7,073 bases of DNA, taken from contig CAKUXP010000049.1 of assembly GCA_934700345.1 (NCBI GenBank), positions 1-7,073 on the forward strand, written 5' to 3'. The stretch comes from an uncultured Fibrobacter sp. Its GTDB lineage: Bacteria; Fibrobacterota; Fibrobacteria; Fibrobacterales; Fibrobacteraceae. Position numbers and translations under genes: made by a program. Positions 1-5,734 of this stretch are shown here, piece by piece. Position 1 is the first letter of the stretch, and each line of letters begins with the position of its first letter. The notes under the pieces were generated by a model that did no database searches, was not told the origin of the DNA, and saw nothing but the letters and a program-made list of their open reading frames with translations.

Positions 1-22
1 TGAATAGTGACTGGCGAGCAGC

Positions 23-103
23 TAGGGAACAGGGAGAAGGGATTAGGTTGCTGAGCGAGCCGTTGTCAGAGCTTAGATCTTAGAGCTGAAATCTTAGAGC
101 TGA
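23..103 (-). repeat. Degenerate 7-bp-period repeats, minus orientation
   Basis: Read on the minus strand, this stretch holds the same kind of heptamers that run on the plus strand further right. TAGGGAACAGGG (23-34) is the exact reverse complement of CCCTGTTCCCTA at 489-500, and the block 23-46 reads on the minus strand as consecutive NNTCCCT heptamers. ATCTTAGAGCTGA occurs exactly at 77-89 and 91-103, a 14-bp step (two heptamers). TCAGAGCTTA (66-75) is the reverse complement of TAAGCTCTGA at 176-185 and 375-384. No open frame with coding character covers it. I see no gene anywhere in 1-574; between the blocks annotated separately the sequence is weakly similar filler. Confidence 0.6.
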
Positions 104-260
104 GATTTGCAGACATCTATGTTCTATTTTTCGGCAATTTAAATCCCGCAGTTCAAAGATCTAAGTTTTTTCGATTAAGCTCTGAATATCGTGTTTGACC
201 CGGCAATCTGTCCTCCGTTCTAACCCAGAAACAGCGTGGCCTTGGGGGTTGTTGCAAGTT

Positions 261-300
261 ATCGGAACATAGAGCTTAGGATAGAGAACTTAGCTAATCG
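261..300 (-). repeat. Second minus-oriented heptad block
   Basis: On the minus strand this block can be cut into consecutive 7-mers with pyrimidine-rich centres (for example GTTCTCT, then ATCCTAA). AGAGCTTA (271-278) is the reverse complement of TAAGCTCT at 176-183 and 375-382, so the octamer is found on both strands within this intergenic region. It lies between plus-oriented material on either side, which shows the array changes direction more than once. No coding potential is visible. Confidence 0.45.
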
Positions 301-412
301 TAGACCGTTGTTAATAACAGTCTGTTCGCTTCAAATTTCTCGTCCCGAATCTAACCGCCAACTATTCTAAATTCTAAGCTCTGAACCCCGTGTCCCGCGT
401 ACCGTTTCCTAA

Positions 413-430
413 AAGCCTAGACGTCCGCCG
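413..430 (+). repeat. Core repeat copy 1 (AAGCCTAGACGTCCGC)
   Basis: AAGCCTAGACGTCCGC at 413-428 is repeated exactly (16 bp) at 2748-2763, downstream of uvrB. This copy ends CCG rather than CGG, a one-base departure from the GACGTCCGCGG core. It separates the heptad run ending at 410 from the one beginning at 434. Confidence 0.75.
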
Positions 431-474
431 ACCAATTCCTCATTCCGCATTCCTAATTTCTCATTATCTTACCC

Positions 475-484
475 GTCCGCGGAC
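475..484. repeat. Core repeat copy 2, a perfect 10-bp palindrome
   Basis: GTCCGCGGAC is a perfect inverted repeat. It is a divergent copy of the GACGTCCGCGG core: the bases before GTCCGCGG are CCC instead of GAC. It lies between the [AC]ATTCCT heptads and the NNTCCCT heptads. The symmetry could be a dimeric protein site or chance. Confidence 0.5.
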
Positions 485-512
485 TAATCCCTGTTCCCTA
501 ATCCCTAAACTT

Positions 513-529
513 GACGTCCGCGGTTCTAA
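513..529 (+). repeat. Core repeat copy 3 (GACGTCCGCGGTTCTAA)
   Basis: This 17-bp sequence recurs exactly at 2755-2771. In both places NNTCCCT-type heptamers lie just upstream and TTCTAA continues into, or resembles, the NTCTAAG heptamers. The pair therefore brackets uvrB in direct orientation. Confidence 0.8.
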
Positions 530-562
530 AATCTAAGTTCTCCCAACTAAGATCTGATTTTC

Positions 563-568
563 TATATT
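563..568 (+). promoter_or_regulatory. Possible -10 element of uvrB
   Basis: TATATT lies 6 bp before the chosen uvrB ATG. If it is a -10 hexamer, transcription would start at or next to the start codon, giving a leaderless or nearly leaderless mRNA; this would fit the lack of a Shine-Dalgarno sequence in 555-574. No good -35 hexamer is visible at the usual distance, so the call is weak. I also looked for the Fibrobacter-type LexA box (TGCNCN4GTGCA, from memory) and did not find it. Confidence 0.25.
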
Positions 569-574
569 GCCTGC

Positions 575-2722
575 ATGGCTCGCGCTCGTAAATCAATCCG
601 CCCGGATCCGTATCAAAAACCTTTTATCAAAAAGCTTTCCCCCGAACAGAGCAAGCCGGGAACGCTTCCGCAATTTTTGGAGCCGATCCGGGCAAGATTT
701 GAACTGCATAGCGACTACGCAGCGGCTGGCGACCAGCCCGAAGCGATTCGGGAACTTTCGGAAGGATTCGAACGCGGAGAACGTTTCCAGTGTCTGCTAG
801 GCGTGACGGGTTCCGGGAAAACATTCACGATGGCGAATATCATTCGGAACGTGGGAAAGCCGACGCTCGTTCTCACGCACAACAAGACGTTGGCGGCCCA
901 GCTTTATCAGGAATTCAAGGCGTTTTTTCCGAATAATGCCGTCGAATATTTTGTCAGCTATTATGACTATTACCAGCCCGAAGCCTATATCGTCCACACG
1001 GATACGTATATCGAAAAGGACGCTTCGATCAACGATGAAATCGACAAGCTACGCTTGCGGGCGACTTCGAACCTTTTGACCCGGCGCGATACGATTATCG
1101 TGGCGAGCGTGAGCTGTATTTACGGTCTGGGATCCCCGAAGGAATATTTTGAATTGATGGTCTGCCTAAAAGTGGGAGATGTTCGGGAACGCGACCGGAT
1201 TCTGATGGAGCTTGTACACATCCAATACCAGCGGAATGACTTTGCGCTCGAACGCGGATCGTTCCGTGTCCGCGGAGACGTAATTGAAGTCTATCCGAGC
1301 TACGACGATGTGGGAATCCGCATCGAGCTTTTTGGCGATGAAGTGGATCGCATTTGCCGATTCGACCTGGTGACGGGCGATGTCAAGGAAGAACTGAAGG
1401 ATGTTCGCATCGCCCCGGCAAAGCATTTCGTGACGCGCGAGGATTCCCGCGAACGCATCGCGCAGGACATCGAACGGGAACTTTCTGCAAGGCTTGAACA
1501 GTTGACAAAGGAAGAAACCGCTTTCCGAAAGGCGGGAAATATCTCCGAAGCGGATTCTCGGGTTCTTTCTCGTGCGCGTCTGGAAAGCCGCACCCGTTAT
1601 GACATGGAGATGATCCGGGCGACTGGGATCTGTTCTGGCATCGAGAATTATTCTCGGATCGTGGAAGAGAGAATGCCCGGTACGCGGCCATTTACGCTTC
1701 TCGATTATTTCGGCGACGATTGGCTCTTGATGATTGACGAAAGCCATGTGAGCGTTCCGCAGATAGGAGGAATGTCCGAGGGGGACAAGTCGCGCAAGAC
1801 AAGCCTCGTTCAATATGGATTCCGTTTGCCGTGTGCGCTAGACAACCGTCCGATGACTTTCGATGAATTCGAAGCGGTCTATCCGAATCAGGTTCTTTTT
1901 GTGAGCGCAACTCCCGGGGACTATGAACTGAAAAAAACCGGTGGCGCCGTTGTCGAACAAATTAACCGTCCAACGGGGCTTCTCGATCCGAAAATCGAGC
2001 TGTATCCGGTCAAGGGGCAGATGGATGTTTTGCTGAAGCGCATCTCGGAAGTGACAGCCCGGGGCGAACGCGTCCTTTTGACGACGCTTACCAAGAAAAT
2101 GGCCCAGGACCTGACGGATTTCTTGACTTCGGTAAACATCAAGGCCCGCTATCTGCACAGCGAAATCAAGACGCTTGAACGCCACAAGTTGCTGCGCGGG
2201 CTTCGCAAGGGCGATTTCGATGTTTTGGTCGGAATCAATTTGCTCCGCGAAGGTCTAGACCTTCCGGAAGTTTCCCTGGTGGCCATTCTCGATGCGGACA
2301 AGGAAGGATTCCTGCGCAATTACCGTAGCCTGATCCAGACGATGGGACGGGCTAGTCGCAATGTAAACGGAACGGTGATTCTTTTTGCCGACGTGATGAC
2401 GGAAAGCCTGGAAAAAGCTCTGGCGGAGACACGTCGCAGACGGCAAGTCCAGGAGACTTTCAACGCGGAACACGGAATCGTTCCGAGAACTGTCCGCCGC
2501 AAAATCGAGGACGACCTGGAAGTTACGGACCCGCTTGGCGACATCATGGACAAGGGTAGAAAGTCGAAAAAGTCTAAGTCGGTAGCGTCGCCCCTTGAAG
2601 CGGATATGTCCGACGAAAACGATTCGATTGAAGAACTGGAGGCAAAGATGAAAGCGGCGGCGGCAAGACTGGATTTCGAGGAAGCGGCACGCTTGCGCGA
2701 CATCATCCGGGGAAAGGGTTGA
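575..2722 (+). CDS. uvrB: UvrABC system protein B (excision nuclease helicase-like subunit)
   Basis: UvrB receives damaged DNA from UvrA, verifies the lesion and recruits UvrC for dual incision in cytoplasmic nucleotide excision repair. The 715-residue product shows the whole family layout: Walker A GVTGSGKT (76-83), the damage-probing beta-hairpin around YFVSYYDYYQPEAY (125-138), Walker B DESH (388-391), motif V starting GINLLREGLDLPE (553-565), motif VI QTMGRASRN (588-596) and a C-terminal UVR domain (about 684-711) that contacts UvrC. It is about 40 residues longer than E. coli UvrB (673). The excess is mainly a basic N-terminal leader (residues 1-41) before the conserved start region, plus a Lys/Ser-rich linker (661-675) ahead of the UVR domain. 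No Shine-Dalgarno sequence precedes the ATG; an in-frame TTG at 677 is the main alternative start. The gene is flanked on both sides by the heptad/core repeat family. Identity is certain; the start is less so. Confidence 0.97.
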   Translation: MARARKSIRPDPYQKPFIKKLSPEQSKPGTLPQFLEPIRARFELHSDYAAAGDQPEAIRELSEGFERGERFQCLLGVTGSGKTFTMANIIRNVGKPTLVLTHNKTLAAQLYQEFKAFFPNNAVEYFVSYYDYYQPEAYIVHTDTYIEKDASINDEIDKLRLRATSNLLTRRDTIIVASVSCIYGLGSPKEYFELMVCLKVGDVRERDRILMELVHIQYQRNDFALERGSFRVRGDVIEVYPSYDDVGIRIELFGDEVDRICRFDLVTGDVKEELKDVRIAPAKHFVTREDSRERIAQDIERELSARLEQLTKEETAFRKAGNISEADSRVLSRARLESRTRYDMEMIRATGICSGIENYSRIVEERMPGTRPFTLLDYFGDDWLLMIDESHVSVPQIGGMSEGDKSRKTSLVQYGFRLPCALDNRPMTFDEFEAVYPNQVLFVSATPGDYELKKTGGAVVEQINRPTGLLDPKIELYPVKGQMDVLLKRISEVTARGERVLLTTLTKKMAQDLTDFLTSVNIKARYLHSEIKTLERHKLLRGLRKGDFDVLVGINLLREGLDLPEVSLVAILDADKEGFLRNYRSLIQTMGRASRNVNGTVILFADVMTESLEKALAETRRRRQVQETFNAEHGIVPRTVRRKIEDDLEVTDPLGDIMDKGRKSKKSKSVASPLEADMSDENDSIEELEAKMKAAAARLDFEEAARLRDIIRGKG

Positions 2723-2724
2723 CG

Positions 2725-2771
2725 ATTCCCTGATCCCTCATCCCTAGAAGCCTAGACGTCCGCGGTTCTAA
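2725..2771 (+). repeat. Heptad block plus core repeat copy 4, downstream of uvrB
   Basis: Starting just after the uvrB stop there are three consecutive heptamers, ATTCCCT (2725), GATCCCT (2732) and CATCCCT (2739). They are followed by AAGCCTAGACGTCCGC (2748-2763, identical to 413-428), overlapping GACGTCCGCGGTTCTAA (2755-2771, identical to 513-529). The order heptads, core, TTCTAA matches the upstream region at 485-529. From 2772 to about 2815 weaker similarity continues (AATTCCT at 2792, AAATCCC at 2801, ATGTCCG at 2808). No hairpin terminator for uvrB is visible in the gap. Confidence 0.75.
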
Positions 2772-2826
2772 GCCATGAACACTTCGCTCTTAATTCCTGG
2801 AAATCCCATGTCCGATTTTAATTCGG

Positions 2827-2855
2827 TTGTTTCTCCAAACTAGATTTTTTAGATT
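2827..2855 (+). promoter_or_regulatory. Candidate sigma70-type promoter of gpmI
   Basis: TTGTTT (2827-2832) and TAGATT (2850-2855) are separated by exactly 17 bp. This would place the transcription start near 2862 and leave a short leader containing the Shine-Dalgarno sequence. Each hexamer is a partial match to consensus, and the region is AT-rich, so chance is possible. TAGATTT also occurs at 2841-2847, an alternative -10. Confidence 0.4.
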
Positions 2856-2872
2856 TATCCGCGAAACAAATT

Positions 2873-2877
2873 AGGAG
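2873..2877 (+). promoter_or_regulatory. Ribosome binding site of gpmI
   Basis: AGGAG stands 7 nt before the ATG at 2885. This is the clearest Shine-Dalgarno sequence in the window and fixes the gpmI start. Confidence 0.85.
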
Positions 2878-2884
2878 ATTCAAA

Positions 2885-4519
2885 ATGCTGAAGAAACTTT
2901 CTGGTTTTGAAGGAATCAAGGGTCCGGTAGTCACTATCGTGATGGACGGTGTCGGTTACAGTCCCAAGGAAGAAGGCAATGCGGTAGCCCAGGCGCGGAA
3001 GCCGCTGCTCGACTGTCTGATGCAGAAGTATAGCCATGTGCTTTTGAAGGCGCACGGAACGGCTGTCGGAATGCCGAGCGACGCGGACATGGGAAACTCG
3101 GAAGTCGGGCATAACGCAATCGGCGCGGGACAGGTCTATGAACAGGGCGCGGCTCTTGTTGCGAAGTCCATCCAGACCGGTGAAATTTTCAAGCGTGACG
3201 CATGGAAGGAAATCGCGGAAAATGTCCGGGCGAAGAACAGCGCGCTTCACTTTATCGGACTGTTCAGCGATGGCAATGTCCATTCGAACATCGAACATTT
3301 GAAGGCGATGGTTGCCGAAGCCAAGAAGGAAGGTATCAAGCGGGTCCGCATCCATGTCCTGCTCGACGGTCGCGATGTGCCGGAAACGTCTGCGCTCGAC
3401 TATGTCGGCCCGTTCGAGAAATTCCTCGACGATCTGCGCGCTCCGGATTTTGACGTCTGCATCGCTTCAGGCGGTGGACGCATGAAAATCACGATGGACC
3501 GTTACAATGCAAACTGGAAGATGGTGGAACTCGGCTGGAAAACGCATGTACTCGGTGAAGGACGCTTCTTTGCGAATACGACGGAAGCTGTCAATACGCT
3601 TCGCGCCGAAACCAAGGCGATTGACCAGGATCTTCCTCCGTTTGTCATCGCAAAGGACGGAAAACCGGTCGGTACGATCCAGGATGGCGATTCGGTCGTC
3701 TATTTCAACTTCCGCGGTGACCGTGCAATCGAAATTACGCGCGCATTCGAGGAAGAACACTTTGTGGAGTTTGACCGGGTCCGCTTCCCGAAGGTGGAAT
3801 ATGCGGGAATGCTCCAGTATGATGGAGACCTGAAACTTCCGAAGCGCTTTCTCGTTCCTCCTCCAGCAATCGAAAATACAAGCGGTGAATGGTTCAGCGC
3901 GGCGGGACTCAAGCAGTTCGCTTGTTCGGAAACGCAAAAGTATGGACATGTCACCTACTTCTGGAACGGCAACCGCTCCAACAAGTTCGATGGAGAAACC
4001 TATCTGGAAATCCCGTCCGACGTGGTTCCGTTCGAACAGCGTCCGTGGATGAAGTCCGCGGAAATCACCGACGCGATGATCGAAGCGGTGAAGAGCGGCA
4101 AGTACAATACGCTTCGCTGTAATTTCCCGAACGGCGATATGGTCGGCCATACGGGAAGCCTCCGTGCAGCGACGATGGCTGTGGAAGCGGTGGATTTGGC
4201 GTTGGCGCGTTTTCTCCCGGTGCTTGATGCGATGGGCGGCGTCGCCCTTATCACGGCGGATCATGGAAACGCGGACGAAATGTACGATATCGATAAAAAG
4301 ACCGGACTTCCGAAAACGAACAAGGACGGTTCTATCAAGGCGAAAACTTCCCACACATTGAATCCGGTTCCGTGCATTCTCTATGATAACGTGACCGGCG
4401 GTCGGCTTTCCCTGAAAGCGGGGAGCTGGGGACTTTCGAACCTGGCGGCAACGACTGCGAACCTTCTAGGCTTTGAAAAGCACGAAGCCTGGGACGATTC
4501 GATGCTGGTCATCAAGTAG
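2885..4519 (+). CDS. gpmI: 2,3-bisphosphoglycerate-independent phosphoglycerate mutase
   Basis: Interconverts 3- and 2-phosphoglycerate in glycolysis and gluconeogenesis, in the cytoplasm, through a phosphoserine intermediate and two divalent metal ions (Mn in Bacillus-type enzymes). The 544-residue product keeps all expected active-site residues. Nucleophile Ser72 sits in GNSEVGH; one metal set is Asp418 and His422 (DMVGH) with His490 (SHT), the other Asp21, Ser72, Asp459 and His460 (TADHGN). Substrate residues are His133, the DGRD loop (161-164), Arg199, Arg206, Arg277, Arg280 and Lys352. It is longer than typical bacterial GpmI (about 510). Stretches such as HGTAVGMP (57-64), FACSETQKYGH (345-355), FWNGNRS (359-365) and PNGDMVGHTG (415-424) resemble, as I recall them, the plant/trypanosomatid-type iPGAM. 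The ATG has a good Shine-Dalgarno sequence, and a strong terminator follows, so the gene is probably monocistronic. Confidence 0.97.
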   Translation: MLKKLSGFEGIKGPVVTIVMDGVGYSPKEEGNAVAQARKPLLDCLMQKYSHVLLKAHGTAVGMPSDADMGNSEVGHNAIGAGQVYEQGAALVAKSIQTGEIFKRDAWKEIAENVRAKNSALHFIGLFSDGNVHSNIEHLKAMVAEAKKEGIKRVRIHVLLDGRDVPETSALDYVGPFEKFLDDLRAPDFDVCIASGGGRMKITMDRYNANWKMVELGWKTHVLGEGRFFANTTEAVNTLRAETKAIDQDLPPFVIAKDGKPVGTIQDGDSVVYFNFRGDRAIEITRAFEEEHFVEFDRVRFPKVEYAGMLQYDGDLKLPKRFLVPPPAIENTSGEWFSAAGLKQFACSETQKYGHVTYFWNGNRSNKFDGETYLEIPSDVVPFEQRPWMKSAEITDAMIEAVKSGKYNTLRCNFPNGDMVGHTGSLRAATMAVEAVDLALARFLPVLDAMGGVALITADHGNADEMYDIDKKTGLPKTNKDGSIKAKTSHTLNPVPCILYDNVTGGRLSLKAGSWGLSNLAATTANLLGFEKHEAWDDSMLVIK

Positions 4520-4543
4520 GTAAGCAAGCGTCGCTAGAAAGTC

Positions 4544-4583
4544 AAACAGGAAAGCCGGAAAGTTTCCGGCTTTCCTGTTTTTT
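4544..4583 (+). terminator. Strong Rho-independent terminator after gpmI
   Basis: The arms 4544-4561 and 4563-4580 are perfect 18-base complements around a single central base. In practice this is a stem of about 16-17 bp with a 3-5 nt loop, and a run of six T (4578-4583) overlaps its 3' end. It separates gpmI from the lipoprotein gene. The A-rich 5' arm would also give some T-tract on the minus strand, but no minus-strand gene needs it here. Confidence 0.93.
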
Positions 4584-4663
4584 GATAGTCTTGAAACTTT
4601 TCCGAATAAATTCATCTTTACGAATGGATTTTTTTTCAAAAATTTGTGTATTTTCTAGAAAAA

Positions 4664-4671
4664 AGGAAAGG
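4664..4671 (+). promoter_or_regulatory. Ribosome binding site deciding the lipoprotein start
   Basis: AGGAAAGG (4664-4671) lies 7 nt before the ATG at 4679. It supports that ATG over the upstream in-frame GTG at 4646, which has no such site and would put charged residues ahead of the signal peptide. Confidence 0.7.
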
Positions 4672-4678
4672 TCGTTTT

Positions 4679-5677
4679 ATGAACTTGAAAAAAATCTTGA
4701 TGGCAGCGGGTCTCGTTTCGTCATTCGGTCTGGTCGCCTGCGGTGGCGATTCCTCTTCTGGATCGTCACCGGAGGATTCTTCAAGCAGTAGCTCGGCGGT
4801 TCCGATCGTACTTCCGGAAGCGAACGGGGATTCCCTGCTTCTGATTTCGGATTTCAAGCCTTCCTATGCAAATGCTACGGAATTGAGGTTTAACGGCAGT
4901 ATCGGAATCAACTGGGACGTCGATACGGCAATTTTCATCGATTCCGTTGCCCTGTTGCTTGGAAATAACGGTCTCCCAATAGAGGCTAATTTCACAATGG
5001 AAACTGTGGACTATTCTCAGAAACAGAGCCTTTCGATTGGCAAGGAACTGAGACCGGCAGTCGATCTGATGTCCTTTGCGGATTGCGGGACGCTTGTCGC
5101 CTACCTGATTGTCTATGCGCATAACGATGCCATGCAAATTGTCGCCAAAGATTCGACGACGTTTAAAAAAACATGCCCTGTTGAAGAATCGAGCAGCTCC
5201 GCAGCGGTTGTTCCGCAGCTGACCGCCTGGAAAGTTACGCTTTCAACACGGGTGACCGAACAGAACGCCGTCGATTTGGATGCTAGAAAGACTTATCTGG
5301 TTTCCGACAGAGAGGTGAACGCCGCATCGATTGATCTCTATCTCGACAGGAAAAATCGTGAAGCGGTGCTTTTTACCAATGCTTCCCTAGGCGCAGCTAG
5401 CGCTTCGAAAATCGGGGAAGAAGATAAGAGTGGTCTAAATTATGCGGAAGCTCCGGCTTCGGCAACGATGAATGAATTCCGTTACAATGAAAATAAGCTG
5501 GCGGATGCGCAGAATGATATAAACGACTATGAAATGATAACTTCCTATGTCGTCATCACTCCCGAATTCGACGCTTCGACTGGCAAGGGTTTCTTTGTCG
5601 TCCTTCCCGCGTCGCCGACAAATATCGGAACATCGGATTATTCCATCGATTTGATCGTTCTGGGAAATTGGGATTGA
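4679..5677 (+). CDS. Serine-linker lipoprotein of unknown function
   Basis: The 332-residue product begins with a classical lipoprotein signal peptide: Lys4-Lys5, a hydrophobic stretch to Val19 and the lipobox LVAC with Cys21 as the predicted lipidated residue. The mature protein starts with a Gly/Ser/Asp tract (22-39, mostly Ser), which would hold the folded part away from the membrane. Two parts follow: about 43-166, ending with Cys136 and Cys166 that could form a disulfide, and about 180-332, separated by a second short Ser linker (171-174). Both look like alternating beta-strand sequence; I recognise no catalytic motif or named domain. Such Ser-rich linkers after the lipobox are, to my knowledge, frequent in Fibrobacter surface proteins. 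It is probably anchored in the outer membrane. Terminators on both sides make it a single-gene unit. Function is unknown; a binding or structural surface role is only a guess. Confidence 0.88.
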   Translation: MNLKKILMAAGLVSSFGLVACGGDSSSGSSPEDSSSSSSAVPIVLPEANGDSLLLISDFKPSYANATELRFNGSIGINWDVDTAIFIDSVALLLGNNGLPIEANFTMETVDYSQKQSLSIGKELRPAVDLMSFADCGTLVAYLIVYAHNDAMQIVAKDSTTFKKTCPVEESSSSAAVVPQLTAWKVTLSTRVTEQNAVDLDARKTYLVSDREVNAASIDLYLDRKNREAVLFTNASLGAASASKIGEEDKSGLNYAEAPASATMNEFRYNENKLADAQNDINDYEMITSYVVITPEFDASTGKGFFVVLPASPTNIGTSDYSIDLIVLGNWD

Positions 5678-5695
5678 TTTGTTCTGCTTCCTTGG

Positions 5696-5724
5696 AAAGA
5701 CTCTCCTTTCGGGGAGTCTTTTTT
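5696..5724 (+). terminator. Rho-independent terminator after the lipoprotein gene
   Basis: The arms 5696-5706 and 5711-5721 form an 11-bp stem with one G-U pair and a TTTC loop (5707-5710), followed by a T run (5719-5724). It begins 19 bp after the lipoprotein stop. It ends only 10 bp before the first ATG of the next gene, so it may also limit read-through into that gene. Confidence 0.9.
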
Positions 5725-5734
5725 GTGCAAGGCG

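Larger units (their letters stand above)
334..558 (+). repeat. Main degenerate heptad (7-bp period) array upstream of uvrB
   Basis: The sequence falls into 7-mers that keep phase over long runs. From 334 to 410 consecutive heptamers mostly end in a pyrimidine-rich half (CTATTCT at 362, AAATTCT at 369, AAGCTCT at 376, GTGTCCC at 390, GTTTCCT at 404). After a 2-nt phase shift, 434-468 holds five heptamers of type [AC]ATTCCT. 485-506 holds AATCCCT and GTTCCCT units, and 524-558 holds five units of type NTCTAAG. The runs are separated by a GACGTCCGCGG-like core. A 7-bp period shifts the reading frame at every unit, so this is not coding sequence. Known parallels are the short tandem heptanucleotide repeats (STRR) of heterocystous cyanobacteria; no relationship is implied. 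Confidence 0.65.

Noticed and set aside
484..510. Telomere-like CCCTAA pattern
   Set aside because: The apparent CCCTAATCCCTAA is only two units of the 7-bp NNTCCCT pattern; the period is 7, not 6, and it lies inside a gene-bearing region.
1..574. CRISPR array in the repeat-rich region
   Set aside because: There are no regular repeats of 23 bp or more with uniform unique spacers and no cas genes; the units are 7 bp and degenerate.
555..600. LexA/SOS operator before uvrB
   Set aside because: I looked for the Fibrobacter-type motif TGCNCN4GTGCA and for the E. coli and Bacillus types; only short TGC fragments such as TTGCCTGCATG are present, not a full box.
1166..1813. Minus-strand open frame (215 codons) opposite uvrB
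   Set aside because: It overlaps the conserved helicase core of uvrB and has no recognisable protein features.
2812..2832. Terminator for uvrB around CCGATTTTAATTCGG
   Set aside because: The stem is only 4 bp and no T-run follows closely; too weak to call.
3467..4354. Long open frame (295 codons) on the minus strand opposite gpmI
   Set aside because: It lies wholly within a gene with all catalytic residues intact, and its translation is rich in Arg, His and Phe with no family resemblance. It is a shadow of biased codon use.
4646..4678. Upstream GTG start for the lipoprotein
   Set aside because: It would add 11 residues with several charges before the signal peptide, while ATG 4679 has a good Shine-Dalgarno site and gives a normal lipoprotein signal.
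4739..4800. Phase-variable simple repeat in the serine tract of the lipoprotein
   Set aside because: The serines use mixed codons (TCC, TCT, TCG, AGC, AGT), so there is no uniform tract for slippage.
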